A stretch of 64,000 nucleotides of DNA from NCBI GenBank assembly GCA_963822695.1, contig CAWGJH010000020.1, positions 14,817-78,816 on the forward strand, read 5' to 3'. Origin of the DNA: GCA-003244245 sp963822695. Lineage in GTDB: Bacteria; Actinomycetota; Actinomycetes; Mycobacteriales; Pseudonocardiaceae. The notes beneath the pieces were generated by a model. The model ran no database searches. It was given only the letters and a program-made list of their open reading frames with translations, and had not been told where the DNA came from. The translations under genes and the position numbers were made by a program. Below, piece by piece: positions 8,983 to 17,910 of this stretch; the first letter of the stretch is position 1, and the number at the start of each line of letters is the position of its first letter.

Positions 8983-10410
8983 ATGGCAACCTCACCGATC
9001 TTTCCGTCCCGTGGTCCCGTTCCGACCTCCCGAGGTGAGCTGGATCTCGAGGAGCGCTCCGCGCTGCGTCGCGTGCCGGGGCTGTCCACTGAACTCACTG
9101 ATGTCACCGAGGTCGAGTACCGGCAGCTGCGCTTGGAGCGCGTGGTGCTCGTCGGAGTCTGGACTGATGGCTCCGCTGCCCAGGCCGAGGCGTCGCTAGC
9201 CGAGCTGGCCCGGCTCGCCGAGACGGCCGGGTCACAGGTGCTTGACGGTCTCATCCAGCGCCGCGAGCGCCCCGACCCGGCAACCTACGTCGGCTCCGGC
9301 AAGGTTCTCGAGCTGCGCGAGATCGTCCTCAGCACCGCGGCCGACACGGTGATCTGCGATGGCGAGCTCACCCCCGGTCAGCTGCGGCAGCTGGAGGCCA
9401 AGCTGAAGGTCAAGGTCATCGACAGGACCACGCTGATCCTGGATATCTTCGCCCAGCATGCCCGTTCTCGGGAGGGCAAGGCACAAGTCGAGTTGGCCCA
9501 GCTGAGCTACCTGCTGCCGCGGCTACGTGGCTGGGGTGAATCGCTGTCTCGGCAGGCGGGCGGCGCTGGCGGTGGGGCCAGTGGCGGAGTGGGTACTCGC
9601 GGCCCAGGGGAGACCAAGCTGGAGACCGACCGGCGGCGGATTCACCGTCGGCTCGCCAAGCTGCGCCGCGACATCGCCGCGATGCGCACGGTGCGCGACA
9701 CCAAGCGGGGCCGTAGGCGCGCCAACGAGGTGCCCAACGTGGCCATCGTCGGTTACACCAACGCGGGCAAGTCCAGCCTGCTCAATGCGATCACCGGGGC
9801 CGGGGTGCTGGTGCAGGACGCCCTGTTCGCCACCTTGGACCTCACCACCCGCCGGGCCACCACGCCACAAGGGCAGGAATACACGCTGACCGACACCGTC
9901 GGTTTCGTCCGCCATCTGCCGCATCAGTTGGTGGAGGCGTTCCGCTCCACGTTGGAGGAGACGGCCGACGCTGACCTGCTAGTACATGTGGTGGACGGTG
10001 CCGACCCGATGCCCGAGCGGCAGGTGGAGGCGGTGCGCGAGGTTCTCGCTGAGATCACCGAGGGACGCCAGACGCCGATGCCGCCCGAGTTGGTGGTGGT
10101 GAACAAGATTGACGACGCTGACCAGCTCGTGCTGTCGCGGCTGCGCCATGTGCTGCCGGACGCGTCGTTTATCTCGGCACGCACCGGTGCTGGCATTACT
10201 GGTCTGGTCCAGCGGATCGCCGACGCGTTGCCGCAACCGCAGGTTGAGGTCGACGCCTTGCTGCCGTGGACCGAAGGTGCCTTGGTCGCCCGGGTGCACG
10301 CCGAGGGCGAGATGCTGGCTACCGACCACACCGAAGACGGCACCCGGCTGCGCGCCCGGGTGCGGCCGGACCTCGCCGGAGCGCTAGCCACGTACCTGGT
10401 CAAGCCCTGA
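8983..10410 (+). CDS. hflX: Ribosome-dissociating GTPase HflX
   Basis: A 475-residue GTPase that binds the large subunit and splits stalled or hibernating ribosomes. The N-terminal HflX domain includes YVGSGKVLELR and a Gly-rich linker (about residues 185-205) before the G domain: G1 GYTNAGKSS near residue 257, G2/G3 with TLDLTTRR and DTVGFVRHLPHQ, and G4 NKIDD. The ATG at 8983 follows dapF by 92 bp. It ends 10 bp from the convergent lexA stop; the spacer contains a short CGGCT/AGCCG hairpin. Confidence 0.96.
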   Translation: MATSPIFPSRGPVPTSRGELDLEERSALRRVPGLSTELTDVTEVEYRQLRLERVVLVGVWTDGSAAQAEASLAELARLAETAGSQVLDGLIQRRERPDPATYVGSGKVLELREIVLSTAADTVICDGELTPGQLRQLEAKLKVKVIDRTTLILDIFAQHARSREGKAQVELAQLSYLLPRLRGWGESLSRQAGGAGGGASGGVGTRGPGETKLETDRRRIHRRLAKLRRDIAAMRTVRDTKRGRRRANEVPNVAIVGYTNAGKSSLLNAITGAGVLVQDALFATLDLTTRRATTPQGQEYTLTDTVGFVRHLPHQLVEAFRSTLEETADADLLVHVVDGADPMPERQVEAVREVLAEITEGRQTPMPPELVVVNKIDDADQLVLSRLRHVLPDASFISARTGAGITGLVQRIADALPQPQVEVDALLPWTEGALVARVHAEGEMLATDHTEDGTRLRARVRPDLAGALATYLVKP

Positions 10411-10420
10411 CACCGGCGGC

Positions 10421-11188
10421 TCACAGCCGTCGAAACACCGCGACCACCCGGCCGAGCACGGTCGCTTCGTCCCCTGGGATCGGCTGGTAGGCAGGGTTGT
10501 GTGGGAGCAGCCAGACGTGCCCGTCACGGCGCTTCAACGTCTTCACGGTCGCCTCACCGTCGATCATGGCAGCAACGATGTCCCCGTTTTCGGCGCTGGG
10601 CTGCTGGCGGACGACCACCCAGTCCCCGTCGGTGATCGCCGCGTCGACCATGGAATCACCCACGACCCGCAACAGGAACAGCGCCCCCTCACCGACGATT
10701 TCTTTGGGCAGCGGGAAGACGTCCTCGACGGCCTGCTCGGCGAGCACCGGACCGCCCGCGGCGATCCGGCCGACCACGGGAACGAAGACGGGGCTGGGCC
10801 TGGCGGGCTCTCCGCTCGGGGCCTCCGGAGCCTGAGGAGCACTGTCGGCGGGCCGGATACCCACCGCGCGCGGCCGGTTGGGGTCGCGGCGCAGGTATCC
10901 CTTGCGTTCCAGGGCGCGCAGCTGGTGTGCGACCGATGAGGTCGAGGTGAGCCCGACCGCCTCGCCGATCTCCCGCACGCTTGGCGGGTAGCCGAACCGC
11001 TCCACCCACTCCCGGATCACCTCGAGAACCCGTCGCTGGCGCGGTGTGAGGCTGTCGTTGTCACCGCTGTCGTCGAGGTCAGGGAAAGCGTGCACCTGCG
11101 CGGCGTCGCTTGGCTTCGGGTCGCTTGGATTCGGGCCCTGCGCTCCGGAGCCGGTTACCTCCGGCTCGTCGCTCCGCTGTCGTCCCAA
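10421..11188 (-). CDS. lexA: SOS repressor LexA
   Basis: A 255-residue repressor-protease. The winged HTH (about residues 47-110) contains TPRQRRVLEVIREW and VREIGEAVGLTS. The autocleavage site is A144-G145 in GRIAAGG, with catalytic S179 (GDSM) and K216 (EATVKTL). The start is TTG at 11188: a GAGGAGG ribosome binding site lies four bases upstream and no ATG competes. Two SOS boxes stand in the divergent promoter region shared with the LysM gene, so lexA is expected to be autoregulated. An extended, Pro/Ser-rich N-terminus of about 45 residues precedes the HTH. Confidence 0.97.
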   Translation of the reverse strand: MGRQRSDEPEVTGSGAQGPNPSDPKPSDAAQVHAFPDLDDSGDNDSLTPRQRRVLEVIREWVERFGYPPSVREIGEAVGLTSTSSVAHQLRALERKGYLRRDPNRPRAVGIRPADSAPQAPEAPSGEPARPSPVFVPVVGRIAAGGPVLAEQAVEDVFPLPKEIVGEGALFLLRVVGDSMVDAAITDGDWVVVRQQPSAENGDIVAAMIDGEATVKTLKRRDGHVWLLPHNPAYQPIPGDEATVLGRVVAVFRRL

Positions 11189-11247
11189 CGCTCCTCCTCA
11201 GGCTGGCGAAGTTACGTGGCTGACGCTAGCCACCGTCGCACCAAAGA

Positions 11248-11263
11248 TCAAACATTCGTTCGA
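11248..11263. promoter_or_regulatory. SOS box 1 (LexA operator)
   Basis: TCAAACattcGTTCGA matches the actinobacterial LexA site TCGAAC-N4-GTTCGA at 11 of 12 defined bases. It lies about 60 bp upstream of the lexA start, so it is placed to autoregulate lexA. Confidence 0.75.
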
Positions 11264-11327
11264 ACAACACGCCGCAGGGCCACCGATTTTGTCGGGGCAC
11301 CGTGATAGACACCGCACAGCAGTTCGA

Positions 11328-11343
11328 TCGAACCTGCGTTCGA
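11328..11343. promoter_or_regulatory. SOS box 2 (perfect LexA operator)
   Basis: TCGAACctgcGTTCGA is a perfect dyad matching the mycobacterial/actinobacterial SOS consensus. It ends 24 bp before the ATG of the divergent LysM gene, in its promoter or 5' leader, and is 80 bp (centre to centre) from SOS box 1. Confidence 0.92.
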
Positions 11344-11367
11344 TGATATCCGCGAGGAGGAGTCTCG

Positions 11368-11847
11368 ATGACGGCACCAGCACAGTTGGGCGATTGGCCT
11401 ACGGCACGGAGTGAGAAGGCCGTATCGAGGGACGCCAGGCCGCTCCGGCTAGCGGTGCCCACCCAGCCGCTTCCGGCACCTCCAGCGCCCGCGCCGCCTC
11501 TCGCTCCTCCGGCGCGGGGGCGGCGCCTGGCATGTCCGGTGCAATGGGAGGCAGCGCGTCCACCCGCGTTGCGATCCAGCCGGGTGGCGAAGGTGGTTGC
11601 GGCCGCCACTGTGACGCTGGCCGTAGTCGGTGGCCTGGGCTGGATCGGGCAGGCCGCAAGCCCGGGGCTCCCGGCGAAGACGGCGGTGATCCGAGTGGGT
11701 GCCGGCGAGACCGTATGGGACGTGGCGCGCCGGGTGGCACCTCAGTCTGACCAGCGTGCGGTGGTGGAGCGAATCCGGCAACTGAACGGCATCGTGGGCT
11801 CCGCCATTACGCCGGGTCAGCAGCTGCAGGTTCCCAACGGGCGGTAG
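11368..11847 (+). CDS. LysM cell-wall protein, ChiZ/Rv2719c-like, SOS-controlled
   Basis: A 159-residue protein with a Pro/Ala-rich N-terminal cytoplasmic segment, one membrane helix (about residues 74-96, VVAAATVTLAVVGGLGWIG) and a C-terminal LysM domain (about 105-157, with VGAGETVWDVARRV and TPGQQLQVPNG). The position divergent to lexA with a perfect SOS box upstream matches ChiZ (Rv2719c) of M. tuberculosis, an SOS-induced cell-wall hydrolase that delays division. A GAGGAGG site precedes the ATG. The enzymatic role is inferred from that homologue; no separate hydrolase motif is obvious here. Confidence 0.88.
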   Translation: MTAPAQLGDWPTARSEKAVSRDARPLRLAVPTQPLPAPPAPAPPLAPPARGRRLACPVQWEAARPPALRSSRVAKVVAAATVTLAVVGGLGWIGQAASPGLPAKTAVIRVGAGETVWDVARRVAPQSDQRAVVERIRQLNGIVGSAITPGQQLQVPNGR

Positions 11848-11906
11848 CCGGGGTCGGCAGGCCCAGGTGGTCGCAGGGGTACGCAGGGCAAGCGACGAAT
11901 GGTCGG

Positions 11907-12707
11907 TCAGCGCGCGAGGCTGCGCAGGAAGTTGAGGATGGCGTTCGCGCAGCCATCCGGGTCGTCATCGTGGACCCAGTGCCCGGCAGTCGGGGACTCG
12001 ACGAGCGTGGTACGCGGACGCCGATGAACCATGTCGGCCGCGAGCCCGCTTGGCAGCAGCGTACTGCGCGCGCCCCGCAGCAACAGCGCTGGACAGCGTG
12101 AGCCCAGCCAGTCCGGCCACCAGTCGCCGAGGCCGTGGCGCTGGACGTCCATCATCTCATCGGGGTCGAACAGTAACTGCCAGCCGTCGCCGTCCGGGAC
12201 CGCGCTCTGGAGGAAGTAACTCGGGTCCGGAACACCTCGCGCCTTGATCGCCTCAGCCAGCGCCACCAGCGACGGTGCTCTTGTCGGCCAGCCGCGTACG
12301 TCGAGCATCGGGTGCTCGATCTCTGGGCTGCGCATCACAGCGCCGACGTCTTCGATGACCAGCGCCCGCACCAGCTCGGGATACCGGGCCGCCAACTGGT
12401 AGGCGGTAATCCCCCCGAGCGAGTGCCCCAGGACCAGCACTGGCCCGAGGCCCAGCGCGTCAATGACAGCTGCGGCGTCGGCGACGAACTCCTCGCGAGT
12501 GAACGGACCGCCGTGGTCGGCCATGCCGTGACCGCGCTGGTCGAGGGCGACCACTCGCATCCGCGTGGTGAGCCGCTCAGCGAGTGGGGCGAAGACACTG
12601 GCCCGGCCGAATGCGCCGTGCAACGCCAACATCGTCGCCCCGGAGCCGCCGAAGTCCACCCAGGAAAGTCGCCGACCTCGGCATCGGATGATCATCTGAT
12701 CGCTCAC
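11907..12707 (-). CDS. Alpha/beta hydrolase
   Basis: A 266-residue alpha/beta-hydrolase fold enzyme. The oxyanion stretch LALHGAFG (28-35), DQRGHGMAD (56-64), the nucleophile elbow GHSLGG with S96, and the C-terminal His in TAGHWVHDDDP make a complete triad set. It has no signal peptide. It lies downstream of nrdJ behind a strong hairpin terminator, so it is probably transcribed on its own. Substrate unknown. Confidence 0.88.
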   Translation of the reverse strand: MSDQMIIRCRGRRLSWVDFGGSGATMLALHGAFGRASVFAPLAERLTTRMRVVALDQRGHGMADHGGPFTREEFVADAAAVIDALGLGPVLVLGHSLGGITAYQLAARYPELVRALVIEDVGAVMRSPEIEHPMLDVRGWPTRAPSLVALAEAIKARGVPDPSYFLQSAVPDGDGWQLLFDPDEMMDVQRHGLGDWWPDWLGSRCPALLLRGARSTLLPSGLAADMVHRRPRTTLVESPTAGHWVHDDDPDGCANAILNFLRSLAR

Positions 12708-12769
12708 CCCATCAGCCTGCCACCCGAGGTCATCGGCCGCTGCGCCCGCAGCGGAGCTCCGGACAAGGG

Positions 12770-12804
12770 CTGGTGCCCGGCCGCCCGAAGTGGCCGGGCA
12801 CCAG
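12770..12804 (-). terminator. Hairpin terminator after nrdJ
   Basis: A perfect 13-bp inverted repeat (CTGGTGCCCGGCC / GGCCGGGCACCAG) with a 9-nt loop, 12 bases after the nrdJ stop. There is no U-run on the minus strand, common for actinobacterial terminators. Confidence 0.75.
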
Positions 12805-12815
12805 TTTCGGCGTGA

Positions 12816-15641
12816 TCAGCTGCAGCCGGAGGTGGACCCGCATGAGGAGCAGAGATAGCACGACCCTGCGGGCTGCATCTTGACCCCGCAGGTGAAACAC
12901 AGCGGGGCGTCGGCGTGCAACCCCTGTTTGGCCTCGATCAGCTCCATCGACGAGTGCACCATGCCCGGTGCCGGCTGGGCTGCCACGGTGGGTTCGGGTA
13001 ATCCCTGCGGCTGTACGGTGTTGTCAGCCGGGACGTCGTAGGAGCCGGTCTGCACCTGCCGGGCCCGTTGGGCGGCCGAGTAGATACCCAGCGCGGAACG
13101 TGTCTCGGCTGGCAGGAAGTCCAGAGCCAGCCGCCGGAAGATGTAATCCATGATGGACTGCGCCATCCGCACATCTGGATCGTCGGTCAGTCCGGCCGGC
13201 TCGAAGCGCATGTTGGTGAACTTCGCGACGTAGGTCTCCAGCGGCACTCCGTACTGCAGGCCCACCGAGATCGCCACTGAGAAGGCGTCCATCAATCCGG
13301 CCAGCGTCGAGCCCTGTTTGGAGATCTTGAGGAAGACCTCACCGAGACCGTCGCCCGGGTAGGAGTTCGCGGTGATGTAGCCCTCGGCGCCGCCCACCGT
13401 GAACGACGTTGTGAGGCCGGTTCGGCTCTTGGGCAGTCGTCTGCGGACGGGCCGGTACTCCACCGCAGCCGCGGCGGTCGCCTCGGAGGCGGCTGCGGTC
13501 TTGTCGGTCTTGTCGTCGCGCTTGGACACCGACAGGGGCTGGCCGACCTTGCAGTTATCCCGGTAGATCGCGACCGCTTTCAGCCCCAGCTTCCAGCCCT
13601 GGGTGTAAATATCCTCGACGTCCTCGACGGTTGCGCTCTCTGGCATGTTAATCGTCTTGCTGATTGCGCCAGAGAGGAAAGGCTGCACCGCCGCGAGCAT
13701 CCGCACGTGCCCCATCGGCGCGATCGCCGCTTCGCCCATCGCGCAGTCGAACACCTCGTCATGCTCGGGACGCAGCCCTGGCGCGCCGACGACGTTGCCG
13801 TGCTCGGCGATGTGCTCGACGATTGCCTCGACCTGCTCTGGTTGGTAGCCCAGCGTGCGCAGCGCTTGCGGCACGGTCCCGTTGACGAACTGCATCGAGC
13901 CGCCACCGACGAGCTTCTTGAAGGTGATCAGCCCCAAGGCTGGCTCGATGCCGGTGGTGTCGACGTCCATCGCCAGCCCCGAGGTGCCTGTGGGGGCCAG
14001 CAGCGTGACCTGCGCGTTGCGCCAGCCGTTGCGCTCACCGATCGACAAACACTCCCGCCACGCCCGGGCTGCGGCCTCCCACACGGGCGTGTCCAGCTGA
14101 TCGATCCGCTGCGCGTCGACGTTGGCCGCGGCGTGCTTGCGCATGATCTGGGTGTGACCCTTGGCATTGCGGGTGTACCCGTCGTAGGCACCCACCACCC
14201 CGGCGAGCTGCGCGGAACGCTTGTAGGCCACGCCGGTCATCAGGCTGGTGACCGCGCCGGCCAGACCACGGCCGCCGTCGGAATCATAGGCGTGCCCGGT
14301 CGCCATCAACAGCGCACCGAGATTGGCGTAGCCCATCCCGAGTTGCCGGTACGCCCGGGTGGTCTCCCTGATCGCCTCAGTGGGGAAATCTGCAAAGCAG
14401 ATGGAGATGTCCATGGCGGTGATCACCAGCTCGGCGCACTTGGCAAAGGTGACCGCATCGAAGCTCTGCACGCCTTCCGGTGACTCCCGGAGGAACTTCA
14501 TCAGGTTCAGCGAGGCGAGGTTGCACGACGAATTGTCCAGGTGAACGTACTCGGCACACGGATTGGAGGTGGTGATCCGCCCCGACTCCGGGCAGGTGTG
14601 CCAGTCGTTGATCGTGTCGTCATACTGGATCCCGGGGTCGGCGCATGCCCACGCCGCCTCGCACATCCGGCGGAACAACGTGGCCGCATCAACAGTCTCG
14701 ATGACCTCACCTGTGGTCCGGGCCCGAAGCGCGAACTCAGCACTGGCCGCCACAGCCTTCATGAACTCATCCGAGACCCGGACCGAATTGTTGGCGTTCT
14801 GGTACTGGACGGAGTAAATATCACTGCCGCCCAGGTCCATGTCGTACCCGGCGTCGCGGAGGACCCGTATCTTGGCTTCCTCCCGGACCTTGGTCTCGAT
14901 GAACTCCTCGATATCGGGGTGGTCGATGTCCAGGATCACCATCTTCGCCGCGCGTCGGGTGGCGCCACCAGACTTGATCGTCCCAGCGGAGGCATCCGCG
15001 CCACGCATGAACGACACCGGGCCCGACGCGTTACCACCGGAGGACAACAGCTCCTTGGACGACCGTATCCGAGACATGTTCACCCCGGCACCGGACCCGC
15101 CCTTGAAGATCAGTCCCTCCTCCTTGTACCAGTTCAGGATCGAGTCCATCGAGTCATCAACGGCCAGCAGGAAACATGCCGAGACCTGCTGAGGCGCGGC
15201 GGTCCCCACGTTGAACCACACCGGCGAGTTGAAACTGAAGATCTGGTGCAGCAGCGTGTAGATCATCTCATGCTCGAAGATCTCCGCGTCCTCATCGGTC
15301 GCGAAGTATCCGTTGTCTTTGCCGGCCTTGGTGTAGGTGTGCACCACCCGGTTGATGAGCTGCTTGAGACTCCACTCCCGAACCGGTGTTCCCACGGCAC
15401 CCCGGAAATACTTACTGGTGACGATCTGCACCGAGTTCGGTGACCAGAAATCCGGGAACTCGACACCCCGCTGCTCGAAATTGATCGAGCCGTCTCGCCA
15501 GTTGGTGAGTACAACATCCTGCCGTGTCCAGGTCACCTCATCATAAGGGTGCATCCCGGGCTTGGTGTAGATTCGCTCACAACGCAGCCCCGCGCCTGCC
15601 CTGCGATGGGTCACTAGTGAGTTGCCGACCATCTCCGACAT
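12816..15641 (-). CDS. nrdJ: Class II (adenosylcobalamin-dependent) ribonucleoside-diphosphate reductase NrdJ
   Basis: A 941-residue class II ribonucleotide reductase that makes dNDPs with adenosylcobalamin as radical generator. Visible features are SFNSPVWFNVG near the N-terminus, the active-site region NPCAEYVHLDNSSCNLASLN, the thiyl-radical area, and the C-terminal redox/zinc tail with four cysteines (CFTCGVKM and CYLCSSCGS). The start is ATG at 15641 after GAGGT; the longer open frame upstream is not needed. It follows nrdR by 146 bp, as usual in actinobacteria. No cobalamin riboswitch was recognised in that spacer. Confidence 0.96.
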   Translation of the reverse strand: MSEMVGNSLVTHRRAGAGLRCERIYTKPGMHPYDEVTWTRQDVVLTNWRDGSINFEQRGVEFPDFWSPNSVQIVTSKYFRGAVGTPVREWSLKQLINRVVHTYTKAGKDNGYFATDEDAEIFEHEMIYTLLHQIFSFNSPVWFNVGTAAPQQVSACFLLAVDDSMDSILNWYKEEGLIFKGGSGAGVNMSRIRSSKELLSSGGNASGPVSFMRGADASAGTIKSGGATRRAAKMVILDIDHPDIEEFIETKVREEAKIRVLRDAGYDMDLGGSDIYSVQYQNANNSVRVSDEFMKAVAASAEFALRARTTGEVIETVDAATLFRRMCEAAWACADPGIQYDDTINDWHTCPESGRITTSNPCAEYVHLDNSSCNLASLNLMKFLRESPEGVQSFDAVTFAKCAELVITAMDISICFADFPTEAIRETTRAYRQLGMGYANLGALLMATGHAYDSDGGRGLAGAVTSLMTGVAYKRSAQLAGVVGAYDGYTRNAKGHTQIMRKHAAANVDAQRIDQLDTPVWEAAARAWRECLSIGERNGWRNAQVTLLAPTGTSGLAMDVDTTGIEPALGLITFKKLVGGGSMQFVNGTVPQALRTLGYQPEQVEAIVEHIAEHGNVVGAPGLRPEHDEVFDCAMGEAAIAPMGHVRMLAAVQPFLSGAISKTINMPESATVEDVEDIYTQGWKLGLKAVAIYRDNCKVGQPLSVSKRDDKTDKTAAASEATAAAAVEYRPVRRRLPKSRTGLTTSFTVGGAEGYITANSYPGDGLGEVFLKISKQGSTLAGLMDAFSVAISVGLQYGVPLETYVAKFTNMRFEPAGLTDDPDVRMAQSIMDYIFRRLALDFLPAETRSALGIYSAAQRARQVQTGSYDVPADNTVQPQGLPEPTVAAQPAPGMVHSSMELIEAKQGLHADAPLCFTCGVKMQPAGSCYLCSSCGSTSGCS

Positions 15642-15787
15642 GCTTACCTCGTCCCTCCATGTCCTATCACGGCATGCTCGCCTCAGTGAATCAGCGTCCA
15701 AGCTTCGTCGCCGATTCACCGTGAATGGTGTGAGTTCGATTTCCGCCGACGGTCACCACGTGGATCGCGTGCCGGGCGGAAATCCTG

Positions 15788-16288
15788 TCATGCGTGCGTG
15801 GGCGCCCGGTCCTCGGCCGGCTCGTCGTCGTGGGAGGCGGGCTCACGCTCAGCGCGCAGTCGCCGGATCTCAGCCTCGAAGTCGCCCAGGGACTCAAAGC
15901 TGCGGTATACCGAGGCGAAGCGGAGGTAGGCCACCTCGTCCAGGTCGCGCAACGGTCCGAGGACAGCGAGCCCCACCTCATGCGCGGGCAGATGCGCGCG
16001 GCCCAGAGCGCGGAGGGCGTACTCCACTTTCTGCCCCAACCGCGCCAGCGCGTCCTCACTGACGGGCCGGCCCTGGCAGGCCCTGCGCACTCCGGCGATG
16101 ACCTTCTCCCGGCAGAACTGCTCCGTGACCCCGGAACGTTTCACGATCATCAGCATGGCTGTCTCGACGGTCGTGAACCGTTGGTTGCACTCCGGGCACA
16201 AGCGGCGTCAACGGGTGACCGTTCCGTCCTCACTGGAGCGGCTGTCGATCACTCTGCTGTCCAGGTGACGGCAAAACGGGCAATGCAT
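15788..16288 (-). pseudogene. nrdR: nrdR, transcriptional repressor, with in-frame TGA at codon 27
   Basis: NrdR is an ATP-cone zinc-ribbon repressor of ribonucleotide reductase genes. From ATG at 16288 the frame reads MHCPFCRHLDSRVIDSR and continues through the ATP-cone (KRSGVTEQFCREKVIAGVRRAC, GDFEAEI at the end), 166 codons in all, but codon 27 (16208-16210) is TGA where the family has Arg (VTRRRRLCPEC), a single C-to-T change from CGA. The only alternative is TTG at 16201, which would lose the first CxxC of the zinc ribbon. Either the gene is inactivated, or TGA is read through or a base error. Everything else in the frame is intact. Confidence 0.85.
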
Positions 16289-16360
16289 GATTAACCCCCT
16301 TCCCAGTCTGGTCCGCGCGCAGACGCAAAACCCGAGTGTCGGCGACGGCCGGCACTCCAA

Positions 16361-16406
16361 CCACTACTAGTAGGAGAAATACATCAATGTAACTACAACA
16401 TGTGGG
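16361..16406 (-). promoter_or_regulatory. Two putative NrdR boxes upstream of nrdR-nrdJ
   Basis: Two short dyads, CCACTACTAGTAGG (from 16361) and AACTACAACATGTGG (from 16391), resemble paired NrdR boxes and are about 29 bp apart centre to centre, close to three helical turns. They lie 75-120 bp upstream of the nrdR ATG. The match is by eye. Confidence 0.45.
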
Positions 16407-16409
16407 AAA

Positions 16410-17657
16410 CTACTCTGCGGACTGCGAGGGATGCAACCCGACACGCAGGCCGCTGGCCGTGCGGTTCGGCGGGGTGGCGAGCCGGCCCTTCCAGGCGCCG
16501 CCTCGGCCGGTTGCGTGGCGGCGCGCTGAGTCCACTGTCATGGCGGCATACAGCGTGGCGATGGACGGCAGCGCGAGCCCGCGCAGCGGTGAGAGGCCGT
16601 AGAGCCGCAGGATCGGCGCCTGCGTGAGGGCCATCGCGGCCCACGCGCCCAGCCCGGTCACAGCGGGTACCGGCGAGCGCTTTGCCAGACCGGTGAGCCC
16701 GGCGACGGGCGGGAGGACGTAGAGCAGGCCCAGGCTGGCGACCGTGCCGGCGAGCAGCACCGGGCAGCGGCGCAGCTGGGTGTAGGCGCTTCGGGTGACC
16801 ATGGTCCATAGGTCGGCGAGGTGCGGGTAGGTCCGCACGCTGCGGACCTCGGGTGGGTCGCCGGTGAAGCCCAGCCAGATCCGCGCGCCGGAGCGCTTGA
16901 GCAGCCGGCCCAGGGCCACGTCATCGATGAGGTTGCCGCGGATCCGGGTAAGGCCCCCAGCCCGTTCGAGTGCCGTACGGCGGAGCAGGACGCAGCCGCC
17001 CGCGGCCGCGGCGGTGCGGGCGCCGGGCCGGGCCACCCGCGGGAACGGGTAGAGCTGGGCGAAGAAGTAGACGAACGCCGGAACGAGGGCGCGTTCCCAG
17101 CGGGTCTGCGCGCTCAGCAGCGCCATGAGCGACACGAGGTCACGGTTGTCCGTCAGCGCCGTGGCGACCAGCCTGCGCACCGAGCAGGGGTGGTGGGCGA
17201 TGTCGGCGTCGGTGAGCAGCAGCAGATCGACCCCGGCGGCGCTGGCTGCGTGCACGCCGCGCTGGACGGCGTTGAGCTTGCCGGTCCACCCCGGCGGCGG
17301 GGGTGGGGCGGCCAGTACGGTCAGCGAGGCTCGTCCGCCGGCCCGGTCGGCGAGGGTGCGCGCGAGTTCCCCCGTGCCGTCGCTGCTCCCGTCGTCGACC
17401 AGCCACACGGCGAGCTCACCCGGGTAGTCCTGCGCGAGCAGTGTGGGCAATGTCTCGCCCAGCACCGCCGCCTCGTCGCGCGCTGGGACAACGACTCCGA
17501 CGCTGGGCCAGGAGTCGGGCACTGGAGGGTCGGCCGGCAGCCGGGTCGAGGTGAGCCAGAAGCCACCGTGCCCGATCATGAGGTACGCCCACGCCGCCGC
17601 CGAAGCGGTCGCGAGCCGGCTGAGCAGTGGCACCCGCTGAGCATGCCATTCCCGCAT
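16410..17657 (-). CDS. Membrane glycosyltransferase family 2, HpnB-like
   Basis: A 415-residue GT2 enzyme with an N-terminal membrane helix (about 14-34), a GT-A domain with VVVPARDEA, VDDGSSDGT (D-x-D region) and LLTDADIAH, and C-terminal hydrophobic helices (about 290-370). The acceptor-site motif NLIDDVALGRLLK corresponds to the ED/QxxRW region. This layout matches HpnB-type glycosyltransferases linked to hopanoid genes, but no hopanoid gene is in the window, so the substrate is open. ATG at 17657 precedes the hydrophobic segment with RLATASAAAWAYLMIGHGGF. Confidence 0.8.
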   Translation of the reverse strand: MREWHAQRVPLLSRLATASAAAWAYLMIGHGGFWLTSTRLPADPPVPDSWPSVGVVVPARDEAAVLGETLPTLLAQDYPGELAVWLVDDGSSDGTGELARTLADRAGGRASLTVLAAPPPPPGWTGKLNAVQRGVHAASAAGVDLLLLTDADIAHHPCSVRRLVATALTDNRDLVSLMALLSAQTRWERALVPAFVYFFAQLYPFPRVARPGARTAAAAGGCVLLRRTALERAGGLTRIRGNLIDDVALGRLLKRSGARIWLGFTGDPPEVRSVRTYPHLADLWTMVTRSAYTQLRRCPVLLAGTVASLGLLYVLPPVAGLTGLAKRSPVPAVTGLGAWAAMALTQAPILRLYGLSPLRGLALPSIATLYAAMTVDSARRHATGRGGAWKGRLATPPNRTASGLRVGLHPSQSAE

Positions 17658-17718
17658 TACCCTCGGTCGAGACGAGTCGCATCGCCCGCGGTGGTCGCGA
17701 GGCCGCCCGCTGGCGGGA

Positions 17719-17910
17719 TCAGCGGGGGAAGGTGGTGAGGAATGCTTGCCAGGCGAGGGTGGGGACACTCAGGGCGGGGCCGGTGCGGTCCTTGGAGTCA
17801 CGGACCAGCACGGCGTCCGGCCCGGGCGCGACCTCGACACAGTCACCGCTTTCGTAGCTGTAGCTGCTCGTGCGCCAGACAATCCCGTCCGGCTCAGGCG
17901 CCGTCATCAT
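17719..17910 (-). CDS. DUF397 protein (Scr2-like partner)
   Basis: A 63-residue DUF397 protein with the signature WRTSSYSYESGDCVEVAP and VRDSKDRTGPAL. Start ATG at 17910 follows GAGAGG and overlaps the end of the upstream XRE gene by 17 bp, showing translational coupling. DUF397 proteins are usually paired with DUF5753/XRE regulators in actinomycetes; in Streptomyces coelicolor the Scr1/Scr2 pair was described as a toxin-antitoxin-like system affecting secondary metabolism (established). Function here is inferred from that pairing. Confidence 0.88.
   Translation of the reverse strand: MMTAPEPDGIVWRTSSYSYESGDCVEVAPGPDAVLVRDSKDRTGPALSVPTLAWQAFLTTFPR

Noticed and set aside
10411..10440. Terminator between hflX and lexA
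   Set aside because: Only a 5-bp CGGCT/AGCCG stem, partly inside the lexA end; too weak to list.
15642..15787. Cobalamin riboswitch before the B12-dependent nrdJ
   Set aside because: No B12-box-like sequence or convincing multi-stem structure was seen in the 146-bp spacer.
16208..16210. Selenocysteine reading of the nrdR TGA
   Set aside because: The family has Arg here and no selenocysteine insertion element is evident; a nonsense change is simpler.
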